From assembly GCA_009693505.1 (NCBI GenBank), contig SHXD01000009.1, positions 1 through 64,000 of the forward strand: DNA of 64,000 nt. Direction: 5' to 3'. The stretch's first letter is position 1; the number at the start of each line of letters is the position of its first letter. Made by a program: the position numbers and the translations under genes. Under the pieces are notes generated by a model. That model did no database searches. It was not told the origin of the DNA and worked only from the letters and a program-made list of their open reading frames with translations. This DNA comes from Limnohabitans sp. GTDB lineage: Bacteria; Pseudomonadota; Gammaproteobacteria; Burkholderiales; Burkholderiaceae_C. Below are positions 8,342 to 19,560 of the stretch, piece by piece.

Positions 8342-9820
8342 ATGACTTGGATCAACCGCATGAATTTACTGGGGCCCAGCTTCACTACGGAGGTGATGCC
8401 CACCCCTGTGCCAGAGCCTAGCTGGGTTGCCCAAAATTTCGAATTGGGGCAAGACTTGGGGTTGCCTGATGAGTGGCTGAATGGCACTGAAGGGCTGGCC
8501 GTATTCAGTGGCAATGGTTTGTGGGAGGGTATGCAAGCCCGAGCCAGTGTTTACAGTGGCCACCAATTTGGGCAATGGGCAGGTCAATTGGGCGATGGCC
8601 GCGCATTGAGCTTAGGAGAATATGCCAGCCCTAAAGGCACCCTAGAAATACAACTTAAAGGCGCAGGCAAGACGCCCTATTCCAGAATGGGCGATGGGCG
8701 CGCCGTTTTGCGCTCAAGTATTCGGGAATACCTTTGCAGTGAGGCCATGGCTGGATTGGGTATCCCCACCACGCGAGCGCTTTGTTTAACGGGCTCCCCT
8801 CTTCCCGTTCTGCGTGAAGAACTTGAAACAGCGGCCATTGTGACCCGAACCGCCCCCAGCTTCATTCGATTTGGGCACTTTGAACATTTTGCAAACCATG
8901 CCTCACCCACGGGAGTTGAACACCTCAAGCAATTGGCAGATTTCGTCATTTCGAATCACTTTCAAACAGAAGACTTCTCATCTGCCAACCCCTATGCCAC
9001 GCTCTTGGAAAAGGTTAGCGTGAGCACGGCTAATTTGATGGCGCAGTGGCAAGCTGTTGGGTTCTGTCATGGCGTCATGAACACCGACAACATGAGCATC
9101 TTGGGGCTGACACTTGATTACGGCCCTTTCCAGTTCTTAGATGGCTTTAACCCTCAACACATTTGCAACCACTCAGACTCTATGGGGCGCTACGCCTATG
9201 ATCGTCAACCGCAAGTGGCTTACTGGAATTTATTTTGTTTGGCCCAAGCTTTGATGCCGCTCATCGAAGAACAGGATTTGGCCATGAAAGCTTTGGAACC
9301 TTACAAATCTGCTTTTGCAGAAAGTTGGGAAATTAGCTTTTTGAATAAATTGGGCATCGAAAAACAACAGGACCCTGCTCTTGCCAGTGACGACAAAACA
9401 CTGCTTAACGAGTTGCTTCAATTGCTTGCCAACGAGCAAGTTGATTTCACTATTTTTTGGCGCAGACTCAGCCACGCTGCACCCACCACACAAGCCGCAA
9501 GTTCAGAATGGCAATCTGTGGCCGATGTGTTCATCGATCAGTCGGCTTGGGGCGAATGGCGCGATCGGTATTTGTCTCGTTTGCAAACAAGACCATCAGC
9601 CTTGGCCGTACGGCAGATGCTTCAAGTCAACCCCAAATATATTCTTCGGAATCATTTGGCAGAAGCCGCTATTCAAAAGTCGAAAAAGGGCGACCATTCA
9701 GAGGTCGATACTCTTTTCAAATTGCTACAGTCCCCCTTTGAAGAACATTCGCAATTTGAAAACTACGCCAATTTACCTCCCGATTGGGCTGCCAACATCG
9801 AGATCAGTTGCTCGTCCTAA
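8342..9820 (+). CDS. selO: protein adenylyltransferase SelO (YdiU/UPF0061 family)
   Basis: Pseudokinase-fold enzyme that transfers AMP from ATP to protein hydroxyl groups; in E. coli it is linked to redox homeostasis. Length 492 aa, normal for the family. The hallmark blocks are present: YSGHQFGQWAGQLGDGRA near residue 70, LEIQLKGAGKTPYSRMGDGRA near 100, LRSSIREYLCSEAMAGLGIP near 120, and the CHGVMNTDNMSILGLTLDYG active-site region near 245. A second Met at codon 7 (8360) is an alternative start. It is followed 55 bp later by msrB, a fitting partner because both deal with oxidative stress. Confidence 0.95.
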   Translation: MTWINRMNLLGPSFTTEVMPTPVPEPSWVAQNFELGQDLGLPDEWLNGTEGLAVFSGNGLWEGMQARASVYSGHQFGQWAGQLGDGRALSLGEYASPKGTLEIQLKGAGKTPYSRMGDGRAVLRSSIREYLCSEAMAGLGIPTTRALCLTGSPLPVLREELETAAIVTRTAPSFIRFGHFEHFANHASPTGVEHLKQLADFVISNHFQTEDFSSANPYATLLEKVSVSTANLMAQWQAVGFCHGVMNTDNMSILGLTLDYGPFQFLDGFNPQHICNHSDSMGRYAYDRQPQVAYWNLFCLAQALMPLIEEQDLAMKALEPYKSAFAESWEISFLNKLGIEKQQDPALASDDKTLLNELLQLLANEQVDFTIFWRRLSHAAPTTQAASSEWQSVADVFIDQSAWGEWRDRYLSRLQTRPSALAVRQMLQVNPKYILRNHLAEAAIQKSKKGDHSEVDTLFKLLQSPFEEHSQFENYANLPPDWAANIEISCSS

Positions 9821-9875
9821 GACAAAATTGCATCAGCAACGTCAATCACCACATTTCAACAGGTAGACTTTCACC

Positions 9876-10289
9876 ATGTCGCAAACCAAATTACCTCAAA
9901 CCGATGCTGAATGGCGCGCTTGGCTGATTGCCAAGAATGCCGAGCCTCAGGCTTTTGAAGTCACTCGCCGAGCTGCCACCGAGCGCCCTTTTACGGGAAA
10001 ATACGAAACACATTGGGAGCCTGGCCACTACAACTGCATGTGTTGTGATGCCAAGCTTTTTGTTTCATCGACCAAATTTGATGCTGGCTGCGGCTGGCCT
10101 TCTTTTTACCAAGCAGCAGAGCCCAACGCGGTCGCACAAAATGTAGACCGCAGCCACGGCATGGTTCGAGTCGAAAGTGTTTGTGCCCAATGCGGCGCTC
10201 ATTTGGGCCATGTTTTTGAAGATGGCCCTGAGCCGACGGGGCTTCGTTATTGCATGAATTCAGCTTCTTTGAATTTTCAGAAAAGCTAA
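9876..10289 (+). CDS. msrB: peptide-methionine (R)-S-oxide reductase MsrB
   Basis: Reduces methionine-R-sulfoxide in proteins using thioredoxin. Length 137 aa. Structural zinc ligands are Cys54/Cys57 (in YNCMCC) and Cys103/Cys106 (CAQC); the catalytic Cys126 lies in RYCMNSASL, and the substrate loop GCGWPSF is at 71-77. There is no signal peptide, so it acts in the cytoplasm. It is the first gene of a tight plus-strand group: yciB begins one base after its stop. Confidence 0.97.
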   Translation: MSQTKLPQTDAEWRAWLIAKNAEPQAFEVTRRAATERPFTGKYETHWEPGHYNCMCCDAKLFVSSTKFDAGCGWPSFYQAAEPNAVAQNVDRSHGMVRVESVCAQCGAHLGHVFEDGPEPTGLRYCMNSASLNFQKS

Positions 10290-10290
10290 G

Positions 10291-10848
10291 ATGAAAATAG
10301 CGCTTGACCTTTTTCCAATCCTGCTTTTCTTCGCAGCCTACAAATTTGCAACGATTTACGAAGCAACCGCTGTGTTGATGGCTGCCACCTTGCTGCAAAG
10401 CCTGTTGATGTTCCGCATTGATGGCAAATTGGCAACGATGCAAAAGGTGACACTGGTCCTCATTGTGGTGTTTGGCAGCTTGACCCTCATCTTGCAAGAC
10501 GACCGGTTTATCAAATACAAGCCCACGCTTTTATACAGTTGCATGGCTCTGGGATTGTTTTTCTCTCAATTTGTTCTCAAGAAGAATTTCTTAAAAACAA
10601 TGCTGGGCAGTCAGGTCAATTTACCCGACGCAAATTGGCAAACTTTGAGTGTGTCTTGGATCGGGTACTGTATTTTCATGGCGACGACCAACGCCTACGT
10701 GGCTTATGAATTCAGCACTGATGAATGGGTGAATTTCAAAATTTGGGGCTATATATTCCCTTTGACCTTGGTTGTTGGAACTGGCATTTACATCGCTAAA
10801 CACGTGTCTCCCTCAGAACATACCGCTGATGATGAAGCGGCCAAGTAA
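10291..10848 (+). CDS. yciB: inner membrane protein YciB / septation protein A family
   Basis: Polytopic inner-membrane protein of the YciB (IspZ, septation protein A) family, implicated in cell-envelope synthesis and division. Length 185 aa. The family N-terminus KIALDLFPILLFFAAYKF is clear, as is KPTLLYSCMALGLFFSQF, and about five hydrophobic segments can be counted. Family members contain WISYCIFM-like text, here WIGYCIFMATTNAYVAYEF. It is adjacent to msrB (one base) and followed by bolA after 9 bases, so probably co-transcribed. Confidence 0.92.
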   Translation: MKIALDLFPILLFFAAYKFATIYEATAVLMAATLLQSLLMFRIDGKLATMQKVTLVLIVVFGSLTLILQDDRFIKYKPTLLYSCMALGLFFSQFVLKKNFLKTMLGSQVNLPDANWQTLSVSWIGYCIFMATTNAYVAYEFSTDEWVNFKIWGYIFPLTLVVGTGIYIAKHVSPSEHTADDEAAK

Positions 10849-10857
10849 AGCTCAAGC

Positions 10858-11151
10858 ATGAATCTCAAAACAAGTCTCTCCACAAATACCTCATGGCAAC
10901 CCCTTATGGTGGCCGCCTTGAAAAACAGCTTTGAACCCAGCTTTTTAGAGGTGATTGATGAAAGTGCGCAGCATGCGGGCCATTCCGGCGCCAGTGAGTC
11001 GGGACTCAACAGCCATTTCAGGGTTTTGATCGCTTCTTCTCATTTTGAAAAGCTCAACCGTGTCCAACGTCACCGCCTTGTGTATGATTCGCTCCAAGAA
11101 TTCTTGGACAACGGACTCCATGCCCTGGCCATAGAATTTCGATCTAACTAA
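10858..11151 (+). CDS. BolA family protein
   Basis: Small BolA-fold protein of 97 aa. These proteins partner with monothiol glutaredoxins in iron-sulfur cluster handling and some bind DNA. The conserved core ESGLNSHFRVLIASSHFEKLNRVQRHRLVYDSL covers about residues 46-80 and contains the invariant His before the FRV strand and the HRLVY block. It follows yciB by 9 bases and precedes the parvulin gene by 25. Confidence 0.9.
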   Translation: MNLKTSLSTNTSWQPLMVAALKNSFEPSFLEVIDESAQHAGHSGASESGLNSHFRVLIASSHFEKLNRVQRHRLVYDSLQEFLDNGLHALAIEFRSN

Positions 11152-11176
11152 ATTTAATTGCAATCTGAGGAATCTG

Positions 11177-11950
11177 ATGAAACTTACGAAATTGGCCTTG
11201 AGCTTGGTCGCTGCATTGAGCTTCTCTGCTATGGCGCAGAATTTGGCAGTGGTCAACGGCAAGCCTGTGCCCAGTTCGCGCGTAGAGGTATTGAAGCAAC
11301 AAGTTGAGCGCTCTGGCAGACCCGTCACCCCAGAAATCTTGGCACAAATCAAAGAAGAACTCATTGCCCGTGAAATCTTCATGCAAGAAGCTCGCAAACG
11401 TGGCTTAGACGCCAGCGAAGACTACAAAGCGCAACTGGAGTTGGCCCGTCAGAGCCTTTTGATCCGCGAGTTGTTTGCCAACTTCCAGAAAAAAAATCCA
11501 GTGACCGACGCCGAAGTCAAAGGCGAGTATGACAAATTTGTGGCGGCCAATGGTGGCAAAGAATACCGAGCACGTCACATCTTGGTTGAAAAAGAAGACG
11601 AAGCCAAGGCCCTTATTGCTGACCTGAAAAAGGGTGGCAAATTTGAAGACTTGGCGAAGAAAGCTTCTAAAGACCCAGGCTCTGGCGCAAATGGTGGCGA
11701 TTTGGATTGGGCCAGTGCAGCCAGTTACGTCCCTGAGTTTTCCAATGCCATGATCAAGCTTGAAAAAGGCCAACTCACTGAGACCCCGGTCAAGAGTCAA
11801 TTCGGCTTTCACATCATTCGTGTCGATGACGTGCGTGAAGCACAGTTGCCGCCATTGGATGAGGTAAAACCTCAAATTACCCAACAACTGACCCAATCTA
11901 AACTGGGCAAATTCCAAGAAGATTTGCGCGCAAAAGCCAAGGTTAAATAA
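11177..11950 (+). CDS. periplasmic parvulin-type peptidyl-prolyl isomerase
   Basis: Cis-trans prolyl isomerase/chaperone of the parvulin (PpiC/SurA-related) type, 257 aa, probably periplasmic. The signal peptide MKLTKLALSLVAALSFSAMA ends before QNLAVVNG. A SurA_N-like helical segment (about 25-115) is followed by the parvulin domain (about 130-225) with ARHILVEKEDEAKALI and FGFHIIRVDDVRE. It probably helps outer-membrane protein folding; SurA itself is longer, with two parvulin domains. It converges on purL with only 12 bases between the stop codons and no hairpin. Confidence 0.92.
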   Translation: MKLTKLALSLVAALSFSAMAQNLAVVNGKPVPSSRVEVLKQQVERSGRPVTPEILAQIKEELIAREIFMQEARKRGLDASEDYKAQLELARQSLLIRELFANFQKKNPVTDAEVKGEYDKFVAANGGKEYRARHILVEKEDEAKALIADLKKGGKFEDLAKKASKDPGSGANGGDLDWASAASYVPEFSNAMIKLEKGQLTETPVKSQFGFHIIRVDDVREAQLPPLDEVKPQITQQLTQSKLGKFQEDLRAKAKVK

Positions 11951-11962
11951 AACTTTGCTTTT

Positions 11963-14900
11963 TTACTGAACCCAACGCCTTGCGTTTTGCCACATTCTGA
12001 GCCAAGGGCTGAACGCCGAAACATCTTCGGGTGTATAACTCATCTGAACATTGCGAAACACCCGTTCTGGGTGCGGCATCATGGCTGTAAAGCGCCCATC
12101 AGCAGTGGTCACAGCTGTCAGTCCCGCAGGACTGCCATTGGGGTTGGCAGGATAGTTTTGTGTCACAGCACCTGTGTTATCGATAAAGCGCATGGCTGCA
12201 ATGGCTTGTTGCGGATTGCCACGGAACTTGAAGTTGGCAAAACCTTCGCCATGCGCTACAGCAATGGGCATGCGACTTCCAGCCATGTCTTGGAAGAAAA
12301 GACTGGGCGATGGCAAAACTTCAACCATTGAAAGTCGAGCTTCAAAACGCTCACTTTGATTGGTCGTAAATCGAGGCCAATTTTGTGCACCTGGAATGAT
12401 GTCGGCCAATTCAGCAAACATCTGACAACCGTTGCAGACGCCTAAAGCGAAAGTGTCTGTGCGCGAAAAGTAAGCTTTGAATTCATCGGACAACAAGGGA
12501 TTGAAAGTGATGCTGCGTGCCCAACCAATGCCAGCACCTAATGTGTCGCCATAACTGAAGCCACCGCAAGCCACCAGTCCTTGAAAATCTTTCAAACTCA
12601 CACGTCCTGTTTGCAAGTCAGTCATGTGAACGTCATGCGACTCAAATCCTGCTTGGGCAAAAGCGTATGCCATTTCAACATGAGAGTTAACACCTTGCTC
12701 CCGCAAAATGGCAACGCTAGGTTTGGCCAAATTGAGCCAAGGTGCTGCCACATTGTCTTCTGGCTTGTAGCTGAGTGAAACATACAAGCCTGGATTGTTC
12801 AATTTGCCAACACCTGCATGCTCCATGTCGGCGCAGGTCGCGTTATCGCGTTGCTGGCAAATTTTCCAGCTGACGCTGTCCCACACTTGGTGCAAGTCTT
12901 CTATTTTGGCAGTGAAAACTTCTTTGGCATCGCGCCAAATACTCAAAGCACCCACACCTTTGTCAATGGCTGAATGGGCTGGCCGCGTTTTGCCGACAAC
13001 ATGACTGTACTTAGAGAGGCTGTGCTCCCGCAAGGTCTGCATCACCTCTGTACGGTCTTGTGTTTCAATTTGAATGACAACACCCAACTCTTCGTTGAAC
13101 AAGGCTTTGAGGGTCAATTCTTCTCTTCGCGCACTGACTTGTTGCGCCCAATTTTTGGCATCGCCATACTCAGCGCGGCTGTCCGAAATACCATCGCCTT
13201 CTGTGACCAACATGTCAAGATTGAGGGCGACGCCCACTTGACCTGCAAAACACATTTCTGCCACGGTGCTTAGCAAGCCACCATCACTTCGATCGTGGTA
13301 GGCCAAAATTTTGCCTTGTGAGCGAAGCAAGTTAATGACCTTGACCAAATTCACCAAGTTTTCAGGTGCGTCCAGATCGGGAACGCAATCGCCTGATTGA
13401 TTCAGAACTTGACCCAAAATACTGCCGCCCATGCGGCTTTGTCCTTGGCCGAGGTCAATCAAAATCAAGGAGGTGTCTGTGAGGCTGGCATTCAACTGCG
13501 GCGTCAAGGTACCGCGCACATCTTGCAAGCTGGCAAATGCACTCACGATCAAGCTTACAGGTGAAGTGACCTTGTGTGCCACACCCGCTTGAGACCATTG
13601 TGTTTTCATCGACAAACTGTCTTTGCCGACTGGAATGGAAATACCCAAGACAGGACACAATTCGAGGCCGATGGCTTTAACGGTTTCATAAAGAGCTGCG
13701 TCTTCGCCAGGCTCGCCACACGCAGCCATCCAGTTAGCACTGAGCTTGACGCGATCAAGTTCAATGGGGGCCGCCAACAAATTGGTAATGGCCTCGGCCA
13801 CTGCCATGCGGCCAGATGCCGCTGCATTGACGCTGGCCAAAGGGGTGCGTTCGCCCATGCTCATGGCCTCACCCTTGAAGCCTTGATAGTCAGCCAATGT
13901 CACCGCACAATCGGCCACCGGCACCTGCCATGGCCCCACCATTTGATCTCGGTGGGTTAAGCCGCCCACAGTGCGATCGCCAATGGTGATGAGGAATCGT
14001 TTTGAAGCAACGGTAGGATGGCTGAGCACACTCAAGACAGAGTCTTGCAAACTCAAACCAGTGAGATTCATAGGCGTGGTATTGCGCTGCACTGAAATGA
14101 CATCGCGATGCATTTTGGGAGGCTTGCCCAGCAAGACATTCAGCGGCATGTTCACAGGATGTTTCAAGCCCTCATCAGCAGCGAGGTCATCTGTCAAAAC
14201 CAATTGGCGCTCTTCAGTGGCAACACCTACTACCGCAAACGGGCAACGCTCTCTCTGGCAAAACGACTTGAACAAATCAAGCGATTCAGGCGCAATGGCC
14301 AAGACATAACGCTCTTGACTTTCATTCGACCAGATCTCTTTGGGTGAGAGGCCCGACGCCTCTAAGGGCACAGAACGCAAATTAAAACGTGCACCTCGAC
14401 CTGCATCGTTTGTTAATTCTGGAAACGCATTGGACAAACCACCCGCACCCACGTCATGAATGGCAAGAATAGGATTGTCATGGCCCATGACCCAACAATG
14501 GTTAATGACTTCCTGAGCCCGTCTTTCAATTTCAGGATTGCCGCGTTGCACGGAGTCAAAGTCTAAGTTGGCAGCATTGGCCCCGGAGGCCATTGAACTG
14601 GCCGCACTGCCGCCCATGCCAATGAGCATGCCGGGTCCACCCAATTGGACCAAAAGCGTGCCATCAGGGAATTGAATTTTTTGGGTTTGAACATCGTCAA
14701 TGACCCCCAAGCCACCCGCAATCATGATGGGTTTGTGGTAGCCACGAACCACGCCGTCGACCACTTGTTCGTATTCGCGAAAATAGCCCAACAAATTGGG
14801 GCGACCAAATTCATTGTTGAACGCTGCGCCGCCCAAAGGGCCTTCTGTCATGATTTGCAGGGCGCTTGCAATGTGCGCTGGTTTGCCATTGGGGCCATCC

Positions 14901-15952
14901 CACAATTTTGAGACCGTAAAACCTGTCAAACCTGCTTTAGGTTTAGAGCCGCGACCTGTAGCGCCCTCATCGCGTATTTCACCACCGGCACCCGTAGAGG
15001 CACCTGGGAAGGGTGAAATAGCGGTTGGGTGGTTGTGAGTTTCTACCTTCATCAACACATGGTGAAGCGCTTTTTCTTTTTGATAGACGCCGCCCTGTTT
15101 CGCCACAAAACGCTCGACATCATGACCTGCCATGACAGAAGCGTTGTCAGAATAAGCCACAACCGTATGCTGTGGATTTTGTTGATGGGTATGTCGAATC
15201 ATGCCAAATAAACTGTGCGCTTGGTCTTGTCCATCGATGGTGAATTGCGCATTGAAAATTTTGTGTCTGCAATGTTCGCTGTTGGCTTGGGCAAACATCA
15301 TCAGTTCAACGTCACTTGGGTTTCGGCCCAATTGTTTGAATGAACTCAAAAGGTAATCAATTTCATCTTCAGCCAGGGCCAGACCAAACTCTTGGTTGGC
15401 TTTGACCAAGGCTTCGCGGCCGCCAACCAGCACATCGACGTGCAAAAGTGCTTGGGCCTGCAACTCCATAAATAGAGCCAATGCATCTTCTCGTTTTGCA
15501 AGAATGGATTCAGTCATTCTGTCGTGCAACAAGTCTGACAACTTCAAGAGCGTGTCAGCCGAAGTGGCTTTGGCCACTGGAGCACTTTTAAAATGCAATG
15601 AAAAAACAAGCAAGCGTTCAATTCGGCGAACCATCAACCCACAGTTGTGGGCGATGTCCGTGGCTTTCGAAGCCCAAGGCGAAACCGTGCCAAGCCTCGG
15701 CGATACAAAAATTTGAATGGCTGTAGAAGGGATGACTGACGTTGCGTTGAATGGTTCACCATACGTGAGGAGCTCAGACAAAATCGACTTTTTCTGAGCG
15801 TCAAAGGGCGAGGCACTGGCGACCAAATGCAAATACTGGCCTGTCAGCATCCTAATTTCGGGGCAATGAACTTGCAACCGGGGTAGCAATTGCTGGATGC
15901 GAAAATCGCTGAGGGCGTTGCCGCCTTCTAAGATAAGAGTTTGCAGGGTCAC
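11963..15952 (-). CDS. purL: phosphoribosylformylglycinamidine synthase PurL
   Basis: Large single-chain FGAM synthase of 1329 aa, fourth step of purine synthesis (FGAR + glutamine + ATP to FGAM). The N-terminal domain is followed by the AIR-synthetase-like halves, with [20 protein letters not shown] near residue 300 and the GKDSLSMKT region near 770. The C-terminal glutaminase has nucleophile Cys in GVCNGCQMF and the His/Glu pair in MPHPERVFR. The start codon is GTG at 15950-15952, giving [11 protein letters not shown] as in related proteins. It is monocistronic, divergent from map and convergent with the parvulin gene. Confidence 0.97.
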   Translation of the reverse strand: MTLQTLILEGGNALSDFRIQQLLPRLQVHCPEIRMLTGQYLHLVASASPFDAQKKSILSELLTYGEPFNATSVIPSTAIQIFVSPRLGTVSPWASKATDIAHNCGLMVRRIERLLVFSLHFKSAPVAKATSADTLLKLSDLLHDRMTESILAKREDALALFMELQAQALLHVDVLVGGREALVKANQEFGLALAEDEIDYLLSSFKQLGRNPSDVELMMFAQANSEHCRHKIFNAQFTIDGQDQAHSLFGMIRHTHQQNPQHTVVAYSDNASVMAGHDVERFVAKQGGVYQKEKALHHVLMKVETHNHPTAISPFPGASTGAGGEIRDEGATGRGSKPKAGLTGFTVSKLWDGPNGKPAHIASALQIMTEGPLGGAAFNNEFGRPNLLGYFREYEQVVDGVVRGYHKPIMIAGGLGVIDDVQTQKIQFPDGTLLVQLGGPGMLIGMGGSAASSMASGANAANLDFDSVQRGNPEIERRAQEVINHCWVMGHDNPILAIHDVGAGGLSNAFPELTNDAGRGARFNLRSVPLEASGLSPKEIWSNESQERYVLAIAPESLDLFKSFCQRERCPFAVVGVATEERQLVLTDDLAADEGLKHPVNMPLNVLLGKPPKMHRDVISVQRNTTPMNLTGLSLQDSVLSVLSHPTVASKRFLITIGDRTVGGLTHRDQMVGPWQVPVADCAVTLADYQGFKGEAMSMGERTPLASVNAAASGRMAVAEAITNLLAAPIELDRVKLSANWMAACGEPGEDAALYETVKAIGLELCPVLGISIPVGKDSLSMKTQWSQAGVAHKVTSPVSLIVSAFASLQDVRGTLTPQLNASLTDTSLILIDLGQGQSRMGGSILGQVLNQSGDCVPDLDAPENLVNLVKVINLLRSQGKILAYHDRSDGGLLSTVAEMCFAGQVGVALNLDMLVTEGDGISDSRAEYGDAKNWAQQVSARREELTLKALFNEELGVVIQIETQDRTEVMQTLREHSLSKYSHVVGKTRPAHSAIDKGVGALSIWRDAKEVFTAKIEDLHQVWDSVSWKICQQRDNATCADMEHAGVGKLNNPGLYVSLSYKPEDNVAAPWLNLAKPSVAILREQGVNSHVEMAYAFAQAGFESHDVHMTDLQTGRVSLKDFQGLVACGGFSYGDTLGAGIGWARSITFNPLLSDEFKAYFSRTDTFALGVCNGCQMFAELADIIPGAQNWPRFTTNQSERFEARLSMVEVLPSPSLFFQDMAGSRMPIAVAHGEGFANFKFRGNPQQAIAAMRFIDNTGAVTQNYPANPNGSPAGLTAVTTADGRFTAMMPHPERVFRNVQMSYTPEDVSAFSPWLRMWQNARRWVQ

Positions 15953-15987
15953 GGGGTAGCCTTGAGGGCAAGAGGGAACAGTGTCTC

Positions 15988-16010
15988 CAATACCGCTGAC
16001 TGGGGTATTG
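15988..16010. promoter_or_regulatory. inverted repeat in the purL/map divergent region
   Basis: CAATACC, nine bases, GGTATTG: perfect 7-bp arms 36 bp ahead of the purL start. A second short repeat, ACCGC-TG-GCGGT (16028-16039), lies farther up. A GATAAT at 16071-16076 could be the -10 of map, which would put its transcript start almost on the ATG. These are candidates for the control region of the two divergent genes; no named operator is recognised. Confidence 0.35.
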
Positions 16011-16084
16011 AACGAAGCATTATTTTAACCGCTGGCGGTGCACATTTCTGCAAAATTGGACGGAGGATGGGATAATCGTCCCCC

Positions 16085-16888
16085 ATGACAATCACCCTTA
16101 AAGACAATGATGGCGCAACCGGCATGCGTGTAGCCGGGCGCCTAGCATCTGAAGTGCTAGATTATTTGACGCCCTTTGTTAAACCAGGCGCCACGACCAA
16201 CGAACTGGACAAACTGGCCCATGATTACATGGTCCAAGTCCAAGGCACCATTCCGGCTCCTCTCAATTATCAGCCGCCGGGTTACTCGCCCTATCCCAAA
16301 TCTATTTGCACCTCTATCAACCATCAAGTTTGTCACGGCATTCCCAACGAAAAGCTGCTCAAAAAAGGGGATATCGTCAACATCGACATCACCGTCATCA
16401 AAGACGGTTGGCACGGTGATACAAGCCGCATGTTCATTGTGGGTGAAGCCTCCATTGCAGCCAAACGTCTTTGTGCCGTCACCTACGACGCCATGTGGCA
16501 TGGCATTGAACAGGTCAAGCCGGGTGCTCGTCTGGGCGACATTGGATGGGCCATTCAAAAGTTCGCCGAGAACTTAGGTTTTTCCATTGTTCGAGAATTT
16601 TGTGGCCATGGCATTGGCCGCGTCTTTCACGAAGAACCGCAAGTTTTGCATTATGGAAAACCTGGCACCTTGGATGAACTCAAAACAGGTATGACCTTCA
16701 CCATTGAACCCATGATCAATGCGGGCAAGCGAGACATCAAAGAAATGGGCGATGGTTGGACCATCGTCACCAAAGACAGAAGCTTGTCCGCTCAATGGGA
16801 ACATACCATTTTGGTCACCGAGACCGGCTATGAAGTGCTCACACTTTCAGCCGGAAGCCCGCCTGTTCCTGATTTTGTCAAAGCTTAA
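16085..16888 (+). CDS. map: type I methionine aminopeptidase
   Basis: Removes the initiator methionine from new proteins; a cytoplasmic dinuclear metalloenzyme of 267 aa. The metal-binding residues are visible: Asp in [19 protein letters not shown] (two Asp), His in [12 protein letters not shown], Glu in TFTIEPMIN and the final Glu in [10 protein letters not shown]. The substrate His is in [10 protein letters not shown]. The start ATG gives [27 protein letters not shown]. glnD begins 2 bases after the stop, so the two are probably co-transcribed. Confidence 0.96.
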   Translation: MTITLKDNDGATGMRVAGRLASEVLDYLTPFVKPGATTNELDKLAHDYMVQVQGTIPAPLNYQPPGYSPYPKSICTSINHQVCHGIPNEKLLKKGDIVNIDITVIKDGWHGDTSRMFIVGEASIAAKRLCAVTYDAMWHGIEQVKPGARLGDIGWAIQKFAENLGFSIVREFCGHGIGRVFHEEPQVLHYGKPGTLDELKTGMTFTIEPMINAGKRDIKEMGDGWTIVTKDRSLSAQWEHTILVTETGYEVLTLSAGSPPVPDFVKA

Positions 16889-16890
16889 TC

Positions 16891-19524
16891 ATGACCGACT
16901 TGTCTGCATTGAGAGATAAGTACAGGCAAGAAAAGCAGACCCTTTGGTCTCACATTGCCAAAAGCACTGCCAATGGTCGGGGACTTAAGCCCACATTGGG
17001 GCGTCTGGCCAAACTCGCAGACAAACTGCTTGTTCAACTTTGGCGCAATGCTGGCTTTGAGCAAGGCGAGGCTTTGATTGCCGTTGGCGGCTATGGCCGC
17101 GGCGAGTTATTCCCATCTTCAGACGTCGACGTACTGGTTTTGCTGCCCGACAGTGTCATTGCAGAAGAATCTCCAGTCCTGAAAGCCAAGCTGGAAGCCT
17201 TCATTGGCAGTTGTTGGGACAGCGGTCTAGAAATTGGTTCCAGTGTTCGCACACTGAAAGATTGCATCGATGAGTCAGAAAAAGACATCACGGTTAAAAC
17301 ATCGCTGCTTGAAAGTCGACTGCTCGCTGGCAGCCATGACCTTTATCAGCAGTTTAAGCAAAGCTACCAAGAGGCCATGGACCCGCACGCATTCTTTGTG
17401 GCCAAAACGCTCGAGCTGAACCAACGGCATAACAAGTTTGAAAATACCCCCTACTCTCTTGAACCCAATTGCAAAGAGTCACCTGGCGGCCTCAGAGATC
17501 TTCAAATTATTTTATGGGTTTCAAAAGCTGCAGGCTTGGGGCACACATGGGACGATTTGGCGGCAAAAGGCTTGGCCACACCCTTAGAAGTGAAGCAAAT
17601 TAAACGCAATGAAGCTGTGCTCAGCCTCATTCGTGCAAGGCTTCATTTGCTGGCCAAACGGCGAGAAGATCGCCTGGTTTTTGATTTACAACATGCCTTG
17701 GCAGATGCATTTGGCTACAAGGCGCAAAGCACACCCGATGGCAAACACAAGCAAAGAGCCAGTGAAGTCTTGATGCGCCAGTATTACTGGGCGGCCAAAG
17801 CAGTCACTCAATTGAACCAAATAATGCTTTTGAACATTGAAGCGTATTTGCAAGCTCAGCGCGGTGATCTTCGAATTGAGGTGCGCAAACTCAACAAACA
17901 TTTTTTAGAGATCAATGGCCTGTTAGAAATAGCGCAAGACGATCTCTATCAAAAACACCCTTATGCCATCTTAGAAACATTTTTGCTTTACCAGCAGACG
18001 CGGGGCGTCAAAGGGCTGTCGGCTAAAACACTGCGCGCGCTTTACAACGTGCGTGGCGTGATGGATGCCAACTTCAGGCGCGACCCTGTCAATCGGGCCA
18101 CCTTCTTGAAAATACTTCAGCAAGGCGAGGGCATTACACATGCACTGCGGTTGATGAACCAGACGTCAGTTCTGGGTCGCTACCTGTGGGTGTTCAGAAA
18201 AATCGTAGGTCAAATGCAGCACGACCTGTTTCACGTTTACACGGTAGACCAACACATCCTCATGGTCCTTAGAAACGTGCGGCGCTTCTTCATTGCCGAT
18301 CACGCACACGAATACCCTTTTTGCTCTCAACTGGCCGCCGGTTGGGACAAGCCTTTTATTCTTTACACGGCGGCTTTGTTCCATGACATTGCCAAGGGCC
18401 GAGGCGGAGACCATTCAAAACTGGGCGTTCTAGAAGTCAAGCGCTTTTCTCGACAGCATGGCATCGGATCAGACGATGCCATGCTCATCGCATTTTTGGT
18501 GGGCGAACATTTGATGATGAGTCATGTGGCCCAAAAAGAAGATCTCAGTGACCCTGACGTCATTGCTGCATTTGCCAAACGCGTTGGCAACGAACGTCGA
18601 TTGACTGCTTTGTACCTCCTGACCGTTGCAGACATTCGCGGCACAAGCCCCAAAGTTTGGAATGCCTGGAAGGCAAAGCTTTTGGAAGATCTTTACAAGT
18701 ACACCTTGCGCATGTTGGGCGGCAGGGCCCCAGATGCCAACGCCGAAATTGAATCACGCAAACGCGAAGCGCTGGTGGAGTTGGCCAGACACTCAGAACC
18801 TCACGATGGCCAAAAAGCCTTATGGGACACCTTGGATGTGGGCTATTTCATGCGGCACGACGCCAGTGAAATTGCATGGCACGCAAGGCAACTGTCAAGG
18901 TATGTCACTCGAGCAGAAGTGGCCCCTGTTTCGGCATTGAACGGAAAATGCATTGTCCGAGCAAGAATTTCACCATTGGGCGAAGGTCTTCAGGTATTGG
19001 TCTACACAGAAGATCAAACAGATTTATTCGCCCGCATCTGCGGATACTTCGATCAAGCCGGTTTCAGCATTTTAGATGCCAAAATTCATACTGCCAAAAA
19101 TGGTTATGCGCTAGATACTTTCCAAGTGGTGACCTCGCTGCTACCTGAGCACTATCGAGAACTCATGACCATGGTTGAATCTGGCCTGAGCCTCACTATC
19201 AATCAAAAAGGCACCCTGCCCCCTCCAACGAAGGGGCGCGTATCAAGGCGCGTTAAAAACTTCCCCATTGCGCCCCGCATTACTTTGCACCCAGATGAAA
19301 AAGCACAAAGTTGGCTTCTGGCCATATCGGCCAGTGACAAAATAGGACTGCTCTACAGTGTGGCCATCGTCCTTGCCAAACACAGCATCAGCCTGAAGTT
19401 GGCCAAAATCAGCACGCTGGGTGAGCGCGTAGAAGACACCTTCCTGATTGAAGGCTCTGCGCTTCAACACAACCGAGAACAGATTGAAATAGAAACTGAA
19501 TTGCTTCAGGTTTTACAGGCTTAG
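16891..19524 (+). CDS. glnD: [protein-PII] uridylyltransferase / uridylyl-removing enzyme
   Basis: Nitrogen sensor that uridylylates PII proteins when nitrogen is scarce and removes UMP when glutamine is plentiful. Length 877 aa. The nucleotidyltransferase active site is [20 protein letters not shown] near residue 70 with the paired Asp. The HD phosphohydrolase site is [17 protein letters not shown] near 500. Two ACT domains follow: [21 protein letters not shown] near 700 and [20 protein letters not shown] near 810. Directly after map; converges on the ygiQ-type gene with a 36-base gap and no terminator seen. Confidence 0.97.
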   Translation: MTDLSALRDKYRQEKQTLWSHIAKSTANGRGLKPTLGRLAKLADKLLVQLWRNAGFEQGEALIAVGGYGRGELFPSSDVDVLVLLPDSVIAEESPVLKAKLEAFIGSCWDSGLEIGSSVRTLKDCIDESEKDITVKTSLLESRLLAGSHDLYQQFKQSYQEAMDPHAFFVAKTLELNQRHNKFENTPYSLEPNCKESPGGLRDLQIILWVSKAAGLGHTWDDLAAKGLATPLEVKQIKRNEAVLSLIRARLHLLAKRREDRLVFDLQHALADAFGYKAQSTPDGKHKQRASEVLMRQYYWAAKAVTQLNQIMLLNIEAYLQAQRGDLRIEVRKLNKHFLEINGLLEIAQDDLYQKHPYAILETFLLYQQTRGVKGLSAKTLRALYNVRGVMDANFRRDPVNRATFLKILQQGEGITHALRLMNQTSVLGRYLWVFRKIVGQMQHDLFHVYTVDQHILMVLRNVRRFFIADHAHEYPFCSQLAAGWDKPFILYTAALFHDIAKGRGGDHSKLGVLEVKRFSRQHGIGSDDAMLIAFLVGEHLMMSHVAQKEDLSDPDVIAAFAKRVGNERRLTALYLLTVADIRGTSPKVWNAWKAKLLEDLYKYTLRMLGGRAPDANAEIESRKREALVELARHSEPHDGQKALWDTLDVGYFMRHDASEIAWHARQLSRYVTRAEVAPVSALNGKCIVRARISPLGEGLQVLVYTEDQTDLFARICGYFDQAGFSILDAKIHTAKNGYALDTFQVVTSLLPEHYRELMTMVESGLSLTINQKGTLPPPTKGRVSRRVKNFPIAPRITLHPDEKAQSWLLAISASDKIGLLYSVAIVLAKHSISLKLAKISTLGERVEDTFLIEGSALQHNREQIEIETELLQVLQA

Positions 19525-19560
19525 CCGAGAACTCAACGTTGAAGCCAATTTGTCGATGGT

